Of a DNA stretch of 64,000 nucleotides, positions 17,761 through 28,391 are shown piece by piece. Both the position numbers and the translations under genes were made by a program. The stretch is taken from contig NZ_JAEL01000014.1 in assembly GCF_000518885.1 (NCBI RefSeq), positions 1-64,000 on the forward strand, written 5' to 3'. Source of the stretch: Bacillus sp. J33 (GTDB lineage: Bacteria; Bacillota; Bacilli; Bacillales; Cytobacillaceae). A model generated the notes under the pieces. The model was not told where the DNA came from. It saw only the letters and a program-made list of their open reading frames with translations, and did no database searches. Positions within the stretch are counted from its first letter, which is position 1. Each line of letters opens with the position of its first letter.

Positions 17761-19368
17761 TTATTTAAATTCTACAGTTGCCAGTAAATCAGATCCCGTT
17801 GGATGCGGCTTGAAGCCTGTGATATCTGCTTTACCTGCAAGGATTGGTCTTGAGTGAACAAGCGGAATCCATGGAGCATCTTCTTTGATTATTACCTGAG
17901 CTTGTTTGTAAAGCTCTTCACGTTCTGCCTGATCTGCACTTGCTTGAGCCTTTACAAGCAATTCATGCACTTCAGGGTTTTTGTAGTAAGAATAGTTATT
18001 GGAGCCGATGCTGTCTTCATCCAGAAGCACATATAGGAAGTTATCAGCATCACCATTGTCGCCAGTCCATCCTAATAAGAATGTATCAGCTTCACCATTT
18101 TTGGCTTTATCCAGGTAAGTACCCCACTCATAAGAAACGATTTTTGCTTTTACGCCGATTGCATCAAAATTGGCTTGAAGTGCTTCAGCCACTTTTTGTC
18201 CATCTGGCATGTATGGTCTTGGAACAGGCATTGCCCATAGTTCCATCTCAAATCCATTTTCATATCCAGCTTCTTTTAGAAGTTCTTTAGCCTTTTCTGG
18301 GTTGTATTCATAATCTTCGACTTCATCGTTATACCCTGCTACAACCGGCGGCATTGGATTTTTCGCTGGATCCGCTGCACCCGCATAGAATGCATCAATT
18401 AATGCTTGCTTATCAACAGCATGGTTTAGTGCCTGGCGGACTTTTTTATCTTTTAATGGTCCGCGAGTGCTAGTCAGTCCAAGATAAGCAACGTTTAATG
18501 TTGGACGTTCAAATACTTGTAGATCCGGATTTCCTTCGATCTGGCCTACATCACTGAAGTTAACGCCATCAATCAAGTCTACCTCGCCAGTAGCTAATGC
18601 ATTCAGACGGGCAGAATTTTCAGGAATAACACGGAAGATAACTTGGTCAAGCTTAGGAAGTCCTTCTTGCCAGTAATCTTCATTCTTCACAAGTGTAATG
18701 CGGTCGTTGGCTTTGTATTCTTTAAATACAAATGGGCCTGTACCAACTGGGTTATGAATGAATTTTTCACCATGCTTCTCAATTGCAGCCGGGCTGGCAA
18801 TTCCAAATGGCGACATAGCCAAGTTCTTTAGGAATGGAGCAATAGGCTTGTTTAAAATAAATTCTACTGTGTAATCATCAAGTGCTTTGACTTCAGAAAT
18901 TTTATCTCCGAATTGAGAGTTATAGTAATAGAACTGCTCAGCGCTGCCAGCTTTCCATCTTTCAAAGTTGAAGACAACTGCTTCAGCATTGAAGTCAGTG
19001 CCGTCATGGAATTTAACGCCTTCGCGAAGCTTAAGCGTATGCTTCAGTCCATCTTCGCTTGTTTCCCATTCAGTAGCAAGCCCAGGCTGAATTTCTGTAT
19101 CCTGCTCACCGAATTCGATTAGTGTTTCATAGATATTTTTTGTAACTTTAAAAGATTCGCCTTCTGTTGTGATAGCCGGATCAAGTGAAGTGGAGTCACC
19201 GCCGCGGCCAAACACTAGTGTACCGCCTGAAGAGGTTTCTTCTGTATCTTTGCCTTTCTCGTTATCTTCTTCCTTCGTTCCGCTGCTTGAGTTGCTGCTG
19301 CAGCCGGCAAGCGCCAGTGACAGAAGCAAAGCAATAATCAGGAACCAAATACCATTGCGCTTTTTCAT
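17761..19368 (-). CDS. Dipeptide-type solute-binding lipoprotein (SBP family 5)
   Basis: The 535-aa lipoprotein has the lipobox LALAGC (Cys23), then a Ser/Gly/Glu-rich linker and the family-5 periplasmic-type fold (GGTLVFGRGGDSTSLDPA; FHDGTDFNAEAVVFNFERW; NPVGTGPFVFKEY). It captures substrate outside the membrane for the adjoining permeases. Its sequence is closer to DppA-like than to OppA/AppA proteins, so dipeptides or related small molecules are the likely cargo. GGGGG lies 6 nt upstream of the ATG. It is 78 nt downstream of the OppF gene. Confidence 0.93.
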   Translation of the reverse strand: MKKRNGIWFLIIALLLSLALAGCSSNSSSGTKEEDNEKGKDTEETSSGGTLVFGRGGDSTSLDPAITTEGESFKVTKNIYETLIEFGEQDTEIQPGLATEWETSEDGLKHTLKLREGVKFHDGTDFNAEAVVFNFERWKAGSAEQFYYYNSQFGDKISEVKALDDYTVEFILNKPIAPFLKNLAMSPFGIASPAAIEKHGEKFIHNPVGTGPFVFKEYKANDRITLVKNEDYWQEGLPKLDQVIFRVIPENSARLNALATGEVDLIDGVNFSDVGQIEGNPDLQVFERPTLNVAYLGLTSTRGPLKDKKVRQALNHAVDKQALIDAFYAGAADPAKNPMPPVVAGYNDEVEDYEYNPEKAKELLKEAGYENGFEMELWAMPVPRPYMPDGQKVAEALQANFDAIGVKAKIVSYEWGTYLDKAKNGEADTFLLGWTGDNGDADNFLYVLLDEDSIGSNNYSYYKNPEVHELLVKAQASADQAEREELYKQAQVIIKEDAPWIPLVHSRPILAGKADITGFKPHPTGSDLLATVEFK

Positions 19369-19446
19369 TGTTTTCCCCCTTTTTTCTTTTGCCTGTTAGG
19401 CATTTTACATATTTATCATCCATGCAGGGCTGCCGGTTTTTCCAGC

Positions 19447-20421
19447 TTAGCGAGAACTGTATAAATGGCAGGCTGCAAAGTGACCTGGTTCAATTTCCTC
19501 AAGCTGAGGCCTCTCTGTTTTACAAATATCCATGCAATCCTGGCATCTCGTATGGAACGCACATCCAGCTGGCGGATTTTGCGGGCTTGGGATGTCCCCT
19601 GTTAATAGCTCCCTGTCCTTCTTTAAGGTTGGATCAGGGACCGGAACAGCACCAAGCAATGCTTTTGTATACGGATGCAGCGGTTTGTCATAGAGCTGAT
19701 CAGCTGTTGTAATTTCTACAAGTCTTCCAAGATACATAACTCCAACTCTATCACTGATATGCTTAACTACCCCGAGATCGTGGGCAATGAATATATAAGT
19801 TAGCTGAAACTCCTTTTGCAGATCTTCAAGCAGGTTCAGCACCTGTGATTGTATGGATACATCCAGAGCCGAAACTGGCTCATCGGCAATAATCAGCTTA
19901 GGCTTTGTCATAAGCGCTCTTGCAATTCCAATTCTTTGCCTTTGGCCGCCGCTGAATTGATGCGGGTATCTTTTTGCATGGTAGCTGCTGAGGCCAACCA
20001 CCTCAAGCATTTCCTTAACACGCTTTTTGCGTTCCTCTTTATTGCCAATGCCATGGACGATTAGCGGCTCCTCCAATATCTGTTCAACCGTATGGCGGGG
20101 ATTTAACGAAGCAAATGGATCCTGGAATACCATCTGCATTTCTTTTCTCATTTTGCGCATTTCCCCAGAGCTTAAGGTTGTCAGGTCTTTGCCCTCAAAA
20201 ACCACTTTTCCATCGGTTGGTTCAATCAGACGCATCAGCATTCTGCCTGTTGTGGATTTGCCGCACCCTGATTCACCGACCAGCCCCAGTGTTTCTCCTT
20301 TATTAACAAAGAAACTGATATCATCAACTGCTTTAACATCGCCTTTTTTTCTTCCAAAAAGACCGCCTGTTACCGGAAAATATTTTTTTAATTGATTAAC
20401 TTCCAACAGCACTTCGGTCAT
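19447..20421 (-). CDS. Peptide ABC importer ATPase (OppF/DppF type)
   Basis: This 324-aa ATPase shows Walker [10 protein letters not shown], signature FSGGQRQRIGIARAL and Walker B LIIADEPVSALD, then a C-terminal oligopeptide-transporter extension rich in cysteine (CAFHTRCQDCMDICK). It pairs with the OppD-type ATPase. The start has AGGAGGTG upstream and overlaps the end of the OppD gene by 26 nt, so translation is coupled. Confidence 0.95.
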   Translation of the reverse strand: MTEVLLEVNQLKKYFPVTGGLFGRKKGDVKAVDDISFFVNKGETLGLVGESGCGKSTTGRMLMRLIEPTDGKVVFEGKDLTTLSSGEMRKMRKEMQMVFQDPFASLNPRHTVEQILEEPLIVHGIGNKEERKKRVKEMLEVVGLSSYHAKRYPHQFSGGQRQRIGIARALMTKPKLIIADEPVSALDVSIQSQVLNLLEDLQKEFQLTYIFIAHDLGVVKHISDRVGVMYLGRLVEITTADQLYDKPLHPYTKALLGAVPVPDPTLKKDRELLTGDIPSPQNPPAGCAFHTRCQDCMDICKTERPQLEEIEPGHFAACHLYSSR

Positions 20422-21412
20422 TCACTACACCTCCTGACTCATGCAGGAAACAGCGTACAGTGTGCTGCTCTGCCTCTTCGACATTGTAAAGCGCAGGGCT
20501 TTCAGCCAGGCAGCGGTCGTGGACGAATTCGCAGCGCGCTGCAAAACGGCAGCCTGTCTTGATGGAACCCGGTTTGGGAACGTTTCCGGGAATGGAATAT
20601 AAACGTTCCTTCTTTTCCCTTACATCTGGTACAGATTGAAGAAGGCCTTGTGTATAAGGATGCTTTGGATTTTTAAATATCTCTTCTACCGGCGCTTCTT
20701 CGACGATTTTTCCTGCATACATGACAATTACTCGTTCACAGACTTCTGCGACAACGCCTAAATCGTGAGTGATCATGATGATGGCTGTATCCAATTTTTC
20801 ATTTAGATCCTTCATCAGGGATAGAATCTGAGCCTGTATCGTCACATCTAAAGCCGTTGTAGGCTCATCAGCAATCAATACTCTAGGATGGCAGGACAAT
20901 GCCATCCCAATCATCACCCTTTGCCTCATACCGCCAGAAAGCTGATGGGGATATTCCCTCATAATCTGTTCTGCTCTAGGCAAGCCGACTAGTTTCAACA
21001 TTTCAACTGCCTGCTTGAATGCGGCCTTTTTGCTCACTTTTTTATGTATTTTAATGCCTTCTATCAGCTGATCACCAATCGTAAACAACGGATTTAATGA
21101 AGTCATCGGCTCCTGGAAAATCATTGCCACTTCATTGCCTCTAATTTCACGCATTCTTTTTTCTGATGCATTAACTAAATTTTCTCCGTCCAAAAGAATT
21201 TCGCCGCCAACAATTTTTCCTGGAGGCTGCGGAATCAGCTTCATAATGGAAAGAGATGTAACACTCTTCCCGCAGCCGGACTCTCCAACAATCCCAAGAA
21301 TCTCGCCTTTCTTAACCGAGAAGCTAATACCGTCCACGGCAGGTACTTCTCCATCCGAAGAGAAAAAGGAAGTCCTTAGCTGCTTTACATCTAAAACTGG
21401 AGCTTGAGTCAC
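20396..21412 (-). CDS. Peptide ABC importer ATPase (OppD/DppD type)
   Basis: The 338-aa protein has Walker [10 protein letters not shown], signature LSGGMRQRVMIGMAL and Walker B LIADEPTTALD. Its C-terminal cysteines (CRFAARCEFVHDRC plus a final CFLHE) match the pattern that binds a 4Fe-4S cluster in DppD-type ATPases. The start is GTG at 21412 with AGGAG 7 nt upstream. It is the first gene of the operon. Confidence 0.95.
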   Translation of the reverse strand: MTQAPVLDVKQLRTSFFSSDGEVPAVDGISFSVKKGEILGIVGESGCGKSVTSLSIMKLIPQPPGKIVGGEILLDGENLVNASEKRMREIRGNEVAMIFQEPMTSLNPLFTIGDQLIEGIKIHKKVSKKAAFKQAVEMLKLVGLPRAEQIMREYPHQLSGGMRQRVMIGMALSCHPRVLIADEPTTALDVTIQAQILSLMKDLNEKLDTAIIMITHDLGVVAEVCERVIVMYAGKIVEEAPVEEIFKNPKHPYTQGLLQSVPDVREKKERLYSIPGNVPKPGSIKTGCRFAARCEFVHDRCLAESPALYNVEEAEQHTVRCFLHESGGVVNDRSAVGS

Positions 21413-21712
21413 ACGGATACTCCTTTCTTAATCGTCCGTTTCTATGAAATGGGACATTTTTAACAATTTGGACTTTAGGTCACTATCTGTTTTTCATTCT
21501 ATAAAAAAAGATTGTCGAAGTCTACTTATTTTTCTAAATTATTTAAATATAGTAAACATTGTATTTTTTTAGACGGTATTCTATGCCTTTCTCCCTATAC
21601 AAATATTTGTTTTCTACTAATATGTATGAAAAAGTTATACGTTAATGACAGTTTCTTACTATTAAAACATTGTTAAGCTATAGTAATTTAACGCACTGCC
21701 ATGGAAAAGCGC
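21413..21712. other. Gene-free stretch upstream of the peptide importer operon
   Basis: About 300 AT-rich nt. On the minus strand TAGACT, 17 nt, TAGAAT (about 21500-21528) is a possible but weak promoter for the importer operon. No ORF or clear operator was seen. Confidence 0.4.
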
Positions 21713-21744
21713 AAAAAAAGCCTGCACTTTAAAGAGCCGGCTTT
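21713..21744 (-). terminator. Terminator after ygaD
   Basis: On the minus strand AAAGCC-GGCTCTTTAAAGTGCA-GGCTTT is followed by a T run; the inner bases pair with one or two mismatches. Confidence 0.82.
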
Positions 21745-21748
21745 AGAC

Positions 21749-23497
21749 CTAATGTTCAAGCTGCTGAACTTGAAATAGCTTATAATAACTTCCCTGTTTT
21801 TCCATTAACTCTTCATGGCTTCCTGCTTCAGAAATTTCTCCATGTTCTATTAAAATGATTCGGTCGGCGTGGGTGATTGTAGAAAGACGATGTGCCACAA
21901 TAAACGTCGTGCGGTCTTTAGCCAATTTTTCCAGTGCTTCCTGAATCAGATGCTCACTTTCAAGATCCAGGGCCGAAGTTGCCTCATCCAGAACAAGGAT
22001 AGGCGGATTTTTTAAAAAGATTCTCGCAATGGCAATCCGCTGTTTCTGGCCTCCTGATAGCTTAACGCCCCGCTCGCCAACCTTTGTTTCATAAGCTTCA
22101 TGCAAGCTCATAATAAACTCATGTGCATTTGCAGCCTTGGCTGCTTCGACTACTTCCTCATCTGTTGCATCCGGCTTGCCAAGAAGAATATTGGTTTTTA
22201 CGGATTCACTGAACAAAATATTATCCTGAAGCACCATACCAATTTTATCGCGGAGGCTTCTTACTTTAAGAGAACGGATATCCGTGCCATCAAGGAGAAT
22301 TCTTCCTTCATTTACATCATAGAAACGCGGAATCAAGCCGACCAATGAAGACTTTCCTCCCCCGCTCATCCCGACAAGTGCAATCGTTTCTCCCTCTTTT
22401 ACATCGAGTGTTATGTCCTTTAATACAGCTGCCTCTTTTTCATTGTATGAAAAGCTCACGTTTTCAAATTGGATATGCCCTTTAACATTCTTGCATTCAA
22501 TGGCATCAGGCAAGTCATCGATATCGTACTCTTCATCAATTAACTCAAATACGCGGTCCATTGAGGCTATTGATTGTGTTAGAGTTGTTGATGAGTTTAC
22601 AAGCCTTCTAAGCGGGCTATACAGCCTGTCAATATATGCTACAAACGCCATCATCACACCGAGAGAAATATTTCCCTGGATTACCTGGTAGCCCGAATAG
22701 CCAATAACCAAAAGTGGCGAAATATCCGTAATCGTGTTAACCACCGCAAATGCCTTTGCATTCCATTTTGTATGGTCAATCGCTTTTGTCAGAAAATTTC
22801 TGTTTTGCGCATCAAATTGAGTTTGCTCGTAATCTTCAATGGCAAAGCTTTTTACTACGGCCATCCCTTGAACCCGTTCATGCAAATATCCCTGAACCTC
22901 CGCCAGAGCCTGTGAGCGGGCTCTTGTCAGCTTTCTGAGATTCCCGAAGAAATACTTGACTGAAAAAGCGTAAAAAGGAAATAAAAGCAGAGACACAATT
23001 GTCAAAGTCACATCCATATTGAGCATGATGACAACAGCAATCAAAATAGTCGCCACATCAAGCCAGAGGTTCATCAGCCCAGTTACAACAAAGGTTTTAG
23101 TCTGTTCCACATCATTAATGACCCTGGAGATCACTTCACCTGTACGCGTATTTGCATAAAACTTGAAACTTAATTTTTGTATATGGGTAAAAAGTTTGTC
23201 GCGGATATCGTACAGAATTTTGCTTGCCACCCACTGCGCGAAATACTGACGGTAATACTCTATAGGCGGGCGTGCAATCACAAATAATGCAATCATTATC
23301 CCCATAACCATTAAGAGTGTATTCGTTTTGTCGCTTTGGCTTAAAGCCTCATTGCCGATAATATCATCAATGACATACTTGATGAGCAGCGGAATCAATA
23401 GCGGTATGGCAAACTTAATGATGCCGATTAAAATCGTTCCGATAATCTGAAGCCGATACGGCTTTACGAATTTTAGATATCTTTTTATACTGTCCAA
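21749..23497 (-). CDS. ygaD: YgaD, ABC exporter half-transporter
   Basis: This is a 582-aa type-IV ABC exporter with six N-terminal helices (to about residue 310), then an ATPase domain. It has Walker [10 protein letters not shown], signature [13 protein letters not shown], Walker [13 protein letters not shown] and H-loop AHRLST, all canonical, so it can work as a homodimer. The start is TTG at 23497 with GGAG 8 nt upstream. Position between the peptide importer and ygaC fits B. subtilis ygaD. Substrate unknown; relatives are called lipid A or multidrug exporters by similarity only. Confidence 0.92.
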   Translation of the reverse strand: MDSIKRYLKFVKPYRLQIIGTILIGIIKFAIPLLIPLLIKYVIDDIIGNEALSQSDKTNTLLMVMGIMIALFVIARPPIEYYRQYFAQWVASKILYDIRDKLFTHIQKLSFKFYANTRTGEVISRVINDVEQTKTFVVTGLMNLWLDVATILIAVVIMLNMDVTLTIVSLLLFPFYAFSVKYFFGNLRKLTRARSQALAEVQGYLHERVQGMAVVKSFAIEDYEQTQFDAQNRNFLTKAIDHTKWNAKAFAVVNTITDISPLLVIGYSGYQVIQGNISLGVMMAFVAYIDRLYSPLRRLVNSSTTLTQSIASMDRVFELIDEEYDIDDLPDAIECKNVKGHIQFENVSFSYNEKEAAVLKDITLDVKEGETIALVGMSGGGKSSLVGLIPRFYDVNEGRILLDGTDIRSLKVRSLRDKIGMVLQDNILFSESVKTNILLGKPDATDEEVVEAAKAANAHEFIMSLHEAYETKVGERGVKLSGGQKQRIAIARIFLKNPPILVLDEATSALDLESEHLIQEALEKLAKDRTTFIVAHRLSTITHADRIILIEHGEISEAGSHEELMEKQGSYYKLFQVQQLEH

Positions 23498-23608
23498 CCG
23501 TCTCGCTCCCCCTCTCTATGAAAAGCAGCAATACTATTTTCGCTGCCTTAACAGCCAGTTATTTTCTTAAAATTACCCCGAGCAAAAACAAACATACAGA
23601 GATAAAGT

Positions 23609-23644
23609 CAAAAATAAAAACCTGTTGACTCAAGGTCCAACAGG
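23609..23644 (-). terminator. Terminator after ntdP (ygaC)
   Basis: On the minus strand CCTGTTG and CAACAGG form a 7-bp stem with a 10-nt loop, followed by TTTTTATTTTT. Confidence 0.88.
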
Positions 23645-23659
23645 CGTTATTTGGCACTT

Positions 23660-24190
23660 TTAGCGTCTGTAAGTTAAATAACGTTCATACCATATATCAA
23701 TAAAATCCGGTGCAAAAGGGCCTTTTCTCTGGCGAATCCAATGGATAAGATTATCCACATTGGATTTTAGTATGCTATCAATAACATCGGGATAATTCAT
23801 TTCCTGACGGTGCCGTTCATATTCATCTTCATCCAGCAAATTAAATGTCATATCCGGAAATACTTTAATATCCAGATCATAATCAATATACTTTAACGCT
23901 TCTCCGTCAAAAATAAATGGGGAGCTAATATTGCAGTAATAATATACTCCATCTTCCCGAATCATTCCAATCACATTAAACCAGTGCTGAGAATGAAAAT
24001 AGCAAATGGCCGGCTCTCTTGTAACCCACGTTCTTCCATCAGATTCTGTTACAATCGTTCGGTCATTACCGCCAATCACTAAGTTTTGTGTCCCTTTTAA
24101 TACGGTTGTTTCCTCCCAGACGCGGTGGATATGCCCATTATGTTTATAGCTGTGAATTTGCATTGGTTCGCCTTCTATGGGTACCGCCAT
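23660..24190 (-). CDS. ntdP: NtdP/YgaC, nucleoside tri-/diphosphate phosphatase (DUF402)
   Basis: The 176-aa protein belongs to the UPF0374/DUF402 family, annotated as nucleoside tri- and diphosphate phosphatase. Family-typical segments are present: [37 protein letters not shown] and [11 protein letters not shown] with its acidic metal-binding residues. AGGGG lies 6 nt upstream of the ATG. The order ygaD-ygaC-ygaB is the B. subtilis one. A perfect DnaA-box 9-mer at about 23752 inside the gene is probably chance. Confidence 0.92.
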   Translation of the reverse strand: MAVPIEGEPMQIHSYKHNGHIHRVWEETTVLKGTQNLVIGGNDRTIVTESDGRTWVTREPAICYFHSQHWFNVIGMIREDGVYYYCNISSPFIFDGEALKYIDYDLDIKVFPDMTFNLLDEDEYERHRQEMNYPDVIDSILKSNVDNLIHWIRQRKGPFAPDFIDIWYERYLTYRR

Positions 24191-24379
24191 TTTTTTCCCC
24201 TACTTTCCTATTCCGGAAGCTTTGCAACCTGTAAAAATTTTTCCGGCGCCTAATATAAGCGCTCTCTCCATGATGCTGAAGTTCTGGCCTTACAGCATGC
24301 TTTAATCACTATTCATAGGCAAAAAGGCAACAAAGTACGATTCCTGTTTTCTACTATTATAACGGTAAAAGGAAAATTT

Positions 24380-24414
24380 TAAAACAAAAGAGCCATTGAA
24401 ATGTATCAACGGCT
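24380..24414 (-). terminator. Terminator after ygaB
   Basis: On the minus strand AGCC-g-TTGA, a 6-nt loop and TCAA-t-GGCT are followed by CTTTTGTTTT. It lies 70 nt past the ygaB stop. Nothing else was seen in 24191-24379. Confidence 0.65.
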
Positions 24415-24484
24415 GCCAAAAAGGGATATAAGAGCTGAATTTATAGACGGTATTATTACTTAATCAGATTATTTTAGATCATTA

Positions 24485-24736
24485 TTATACGGTCACATTT
24501 ACTTCCTGATAAGAGCGAATAACCTCTTCAGTCTGCTCCTCAAATACACGGTGGATCTCTTTCAATTCAGCCTTCATCCTTGCAATTTCATACTGGACAC
24601 TTTCCAGTTCCGTTTCCTGCTGGATAGCCTTTAGTTCCTCCTCAATTTCCTGGCAGCGTTCTAATTCACTTTGCAGATAAAGAAGTTTTTCCATCGTTTT
24701 CATTTGCTCTGACACCAAAATGTTAAAGTTTTTCAT
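24485..24736 (-). CDS. ygaB: YgaB, small coiled-coil protein
   Basis: The 83-aa protein is almost entirely charged heptad-like sequence (residues 10-75), a predicted coiled coil, rich in Glu, with no membrane segment. It matches YgaB by position (between ygaC and sspE) and by size; its function is unknown. A GGTGA-type ribosome-binding site precedes the ATG by about 8 nt. Confidence 0.82.
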   Translation of the reverse strand: MKNFNILVSEQMKTMEKLLYLQSELERCQEIEEELKAIQQETELESVQYEIARMKAELKEIHRVFEEQTEEVIRSYQEVNVTV

Positions 24737-24914
24737 GATCGTTTCACCGTCCTATTTAAATTTCCTAGTATGTATAATTCGCTGCCCCTTCTTTCAACCC
24801 TTTGACTACTTCTGTTGACTTTATGGAAGTTTTGTCGATTCCTACTTTTATTTTGACCTGCCAACATTTTAATTTTCCATACCAACTTAAGAAAAGCGTT
24901 ATTTTAAATAGGCT

Positions 24915-25104
24915 CTGTTAAATTTGCCTGTTGATTTCAGCAAGAGGTACTCAGTGAACCTGCGGGCGGTCCGACGCTCTTCGGTGCATTCGCACCTGCG
25001 GGGTCTCCCTCTGACACGTTTCTCCCGCTGGAGTCAATTGCCCTCAACTCAGCAGGTTTAACATAATTAGCCGCCCAAAAGGAACAAACTTTACGAAAAC
25101 ATCA
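24915..25104. repeat. Dispersed repeat, type 1, copy C
   Basis: It occupies most of the gene-free stretch 24737-25187 upstream of ygaB. It starts with CTGTTAAATTTGCCTGTTGA, as copy B does, has CCGACGCTCTTCGGTGCATT in the middle and ends AACAAACTTTACGAAAA, matching the end of copy E. No ORF. Confidence 0.8.
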
Positions 25105-25125
25105 TTTTAAAAAGATTTGACCAAT

Positions 25126-25167
25126 AAAAAGAAACCGCCCTTACCGATGAAAGGCGGTTTCTTTTTT
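25126..25167 (-). terminator. Terminator after sspE
   Basis: GAAACCGCC and GGCGGTTTC form a 9-bp stem flanked by A and T runs. On the minus strand it ends in CTTTTTATT. Confidence 0.92.
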
Positions 25168-25187
25168 ATAAGTATGCTGCTATGTTA

Positions 25188-25388
25188 TTAGCGGCTTTGA
25201 CGGCCAGCGTTTTGGCCTTTGCGAGCTTCTGCTTGCTGGTTTTGCTGTCTTACTTCAGCAGCATTCGTTTCGCTGGCAAATTCAGTACCGAATTGGCCTT
25301 GTCCAGCTTGACCTGCAGATTGAGCGTTTTGTTGTCTTACTTCTTGAACGTTAGTTCCAGCTTGAGTTTGGTTTGGTTGTTTAGCCAT
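25188..25388 (-). CDS. sspE: SspE, gamma-type small acid-soluble spore protein
   Basis: A 66-aa Gln/Ala/Asn-rich spore protein. It is an amino-acid store made in the forespore and cleaved by the GPR protease on germination. It has the gamma-SASP repeats EVRQQN (twice) and the protease-site segment GTEFASETN. The start MAKQPNQTQ at 25388 has GGAGGTG upstream; a longer reading to 25409 begins before this site. No clear sigma-G promoter could be assigned by eye. Position between ygaB and fabL is as in B. subtilis. Confidence 0.95.
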   Translation of the reverse strand: MAKQPNQTQAGTNVQEVRQQNAQSAGQAGQGQFGTEFASETNAAEVRQQNQQAEARKGQNAGRQSR

Positions 25389-25476
25389 TGTAATCACCTC
25401 CACGCTCATTAATTTAACCCGGCGAGGAGGAATCTATCCTATCTTTTTTAAAAACCAGAAATATCCAATTTTTATT

Positions 25477-26229
<753 letters not shown>

Positions 26230-26406
26230 TCATTTCCTTTCTAAATATGTATTCTTATTTTCCTAAACAGTTTAAGTAAAGAAATCCCGGGAATTCAGAA
26301 ATAAAATCCCCGTGTATGCTTTTCATTTTAGCTTTTTCCATGTATAGATGGCAATTTGGATTAAAACACTATATGTAATTAAATTGTGATGAAAGGAAGA
26401 TTACAT

Positions 26407-26631
26407 ATGTATATTGGCCGTGACATGACTGAACTTTCCATGATGCCCAAAACAGAGTGGGAGGACAGCGAACTTGCTTTTTACCACCATTCTTTTCAAC
26501 AAATTATGCCGTATTTAAATGCCGAGGGACAAACCATCCACAGGGAAATCGTTGAAGAAATTGAAAGCCGCGGCGGTTTAAAGAGACAGGAAGCTGACTA
26601 TACACACGGAAGTCGTGTAAACTACGATTAA
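26407..26631 (+). CDS. yfhS: YfhS family small protein
   Basis: The 74-aa protein begins MYIGRDMTELSM and ends in a basic tail; it resembles B. subtilis YfhS, an uncharacterised sporulation-linked protein. ATG 26407 is chosen over ATG 26386/26389 because AAAGGA lies 9 nt upstream. It is divergent from fabL and flanked by mutY, the conserved arrangement. Function is not known. Confidence 0.85.
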   Translation: MYIGRDMTELSMMPKTEWEDSELAFYHHSFQQIMPYLNAEGQTIHREIVEEIESRGGLKRQEADYTHGSRVNYD

Positions 26632-26772
26632 ACTAAAGGCTCTTTTCTCATAGATCCCTGTTTTTACTTATTAACCCGATCAGTATACATGTTCTGGCCT
26701 CTTCGTCTTACTAGTAATGACGAAGAGGCTAGAAGGCTGCCGCAGCTAATCAAAATCATACTTCCTATCCCT

Positions 26773-26796
26773 AAAGGGCATGCCCCTTTTTATTTT
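26773..26796 (+). terminator. Possible terminator downstream of yfhS
   Basis: AAAGGG-CATG-CCCCTTT is followed by TTATTTTTT on the plus strand. A second stem (GCCTCTTCGTC/GACGAAGAGGC, 26698-26730) lies upstream without a T run. Confidence 0.5.
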
Positions 26797-27890
26797 TTGC
26801 TATCCAAAAATTGCTTGAACATTTTTTGGTGGGAAACCGGAAATGGATATTCTTTCATTTCATCAATGCTAACCAATTTTAAATCTGTTTCTTCTTTTTT
26901 CAAGGATTTAATTCTCCCTTTGTAAACATTTATGTTCCAGGTTAAATGGGAAAAAACATGCTCAATCTGCCCTGTCATTCCATCAATCTCGATTTCTGCA
27001 CCATGTTGCGTGTTTAACGCATTCTTCATATGCTCTTTTTCACTTACATAAGCAAGGTTGATTTCCATCATCGGAAATTCCCACAAGTTTGCAAGGAGTC
27101 CTTTTGCCGGCCTTTTATGAATCAGAATTCGTCCTTGATCATCTTCAAGAACAGCTGCTGCCAATTGCACATTGCGCTGTTTCTTTGTTCTTGTTTTTAC
27201 AGGAAGTTCTTGCTGTGTCCCTTCATAAAAAGCAGTACAATGTTCCCTGACAGGACATAATAAGCAGGAAGGTGAGGCCGGTGTACAAATTAAGGCACCA
27301 AGCTCCATTAGCCCCTGATTGAAATAAGATGGATTCTCGTGTGAAATCAATTTTCGGACTGCAGCTTCAAAAGTTTTTCTTGAAGATGGCTTGGCGATAT
27401 CTTCCCAGATGGAAAGGATTCGGGAAAGGACACGCATCACATTCCCATCTACAGCTGGTTCCGGGATGCCATAGGCAATGCTTAATATTGCTCCTGCCGT
27501 ATATGGGCCAACTCCTTTTAATGCTGAAATCTCTTTGGGATTATCGGGAACTTTTCCGCCATATTTTTCATGGACCTCCCGGACAGCTGACTGAAGGTTT
27601 CTTGCCCTGGAATAATAGCCTAAACCTTCCCAGGCCTTTAATACCCTTTCTTCATCTGCTTCAGAAAGATCTTTGATTGTCGGAAACTGTTCAATAAAGC
27701 GGTGGAAATAAGGTATAACAGTGTCTACCCGGGTTTGCTGAAGCATAATTTCCGAAACCCAAATTTTATAAGGATCCTTATCTTTTCTCCAGGGCAGTTC
27801 CCTTTGCTCGGCTTCAAACCAGCTGAGAAGATCATCTTGAAACCCTTTTATATCAATTGAATCAATAGTATTATGACTTACTTCTTTCAA
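26790..27890 (-). CDS. mutY: MutY, adenine DNA glycosylase
   Basis: MutY removes adenine mispaired with 8-oxoguanine. The 366-aa protein has the catalytic Glu in [10 protein letters not shown], the helix-hairpin-helix [11 protein letters not shown], catalytic Asp in AVDGNVMR and the 4Fe-4S ligands C-x6-C-x2-C-x5-C ([17 protein letters not shown]). A C-terminal NUDIX-like domain (about residues 230-360) recognises 8-oxoG. TTG at 27890 is taken as start because AGGAGGAG lies upstream; an extension to 27968 would overlap the next gene. Confidence 0.95.
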   Translation of the reverse strand: MKEVSHNTIDSIDIKGFQDDLLSWFEAEQRELPWRKDKDPYKIWVSEIMLQQTRVDTVIPYFHRFIEQFPTIKDLSEADEERVLKAWEGLGYYSRARNLQSAVREVHEKYGGKVPDNPKEISALKGVGPYTAGAILSIAYGIPEPAVDGNVMRVLSRILSIWEDIAKPSSRKTFEAAVRKLISHENPSYFNQGLMELGALICTPASPSCLLCPVREHCTAFYEGTQQELPVKTRTKKQRNVQLAAAVLEDDQGRILIHKRPAKGLLANLWEFPMMEINLAYVSEKEHMKNALNTQHGAEIEIDGMTGQIEHVFSHLTWNINVYKGRIKSLKKEETDLKLVSIDEMKEYPFPVSHQKMFKQFLDSKK

Positions 27891-27940
27891 TATTTTTGCT
27901 CCTCCTGATGTTAAACAATCGGAAATATGGGAATATATTA

Positions 27941-28249
27941 TTACAGTTGCTTCTTTAAAGCCCAGCAATCCATTTGGGCCAATCCGCCGGATAAAAATGG
28001 ATCCAGGCTGCCAAACACATTGTGCTTTTTGGATTTTCGAAGCTTTTTCAGCGCAAAATAATGAGACTCTGTTGGAACAAGAAACGATTCGATAATCTTA
28101 TAAGAATCCGCATCATAATGAGAAACATCAATTTCGGCCGCATCATAAGAAGGCAGCATTTCAATCACCTTGGACATTACGGCCTGATACTGTGAAAACA
28201 AAGAGTCTTTTACTTCATACTGCACAATCATTTGAACTTTTGGTTTCAT
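27941..28249 (-). CDS. Conserved hypothetical protein, 102 aa
   Basis: I do not recognise this family. The 102-aa protein begins [21 protein letters not shown] and has alternating strand-like and helix-like stretches. This could be a small alpha/beta-barrel fold of the dimeric ABM/NIPSNAP kind, but that is a guess. No signal or membrane segment is visible. GGAG lies 10 nt upstream of the ATG. It lies between yfhP (divergent, start 28392) and mutY (50 nt downstream, same strand), so it may share a transcript with mutY. Confidence 0.75.
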   Translation of the reverse strand: MKPKVQMIVQYEVKDSLFSQYQAVMSKVIEMLPSYDAAEIDVSHYDADSYKIIESFLVPTESHYFALKKLRKSKKHNVFGSLDPFLSGGLAQMDCWALKKQL

Positions 28250-28391
28250 TATAAAGCAACTCCTTTAAAGGTACCCATATTTAGCTGTTATTACAAGAAA
28301 TTTGTTGATACACTTAAGAAAAGCGGTTGCCCGCTGCTAATTAAGCTATTCACTAAAAGAACCATTTCCCAAGGAAGGAGGTACTTTCCTC

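Noticed and set aside
23752-23760. Perfect DnaA box inside ntdP (ygaC)
   Set aside because: Isolated, within coding sequence and without neighbours.
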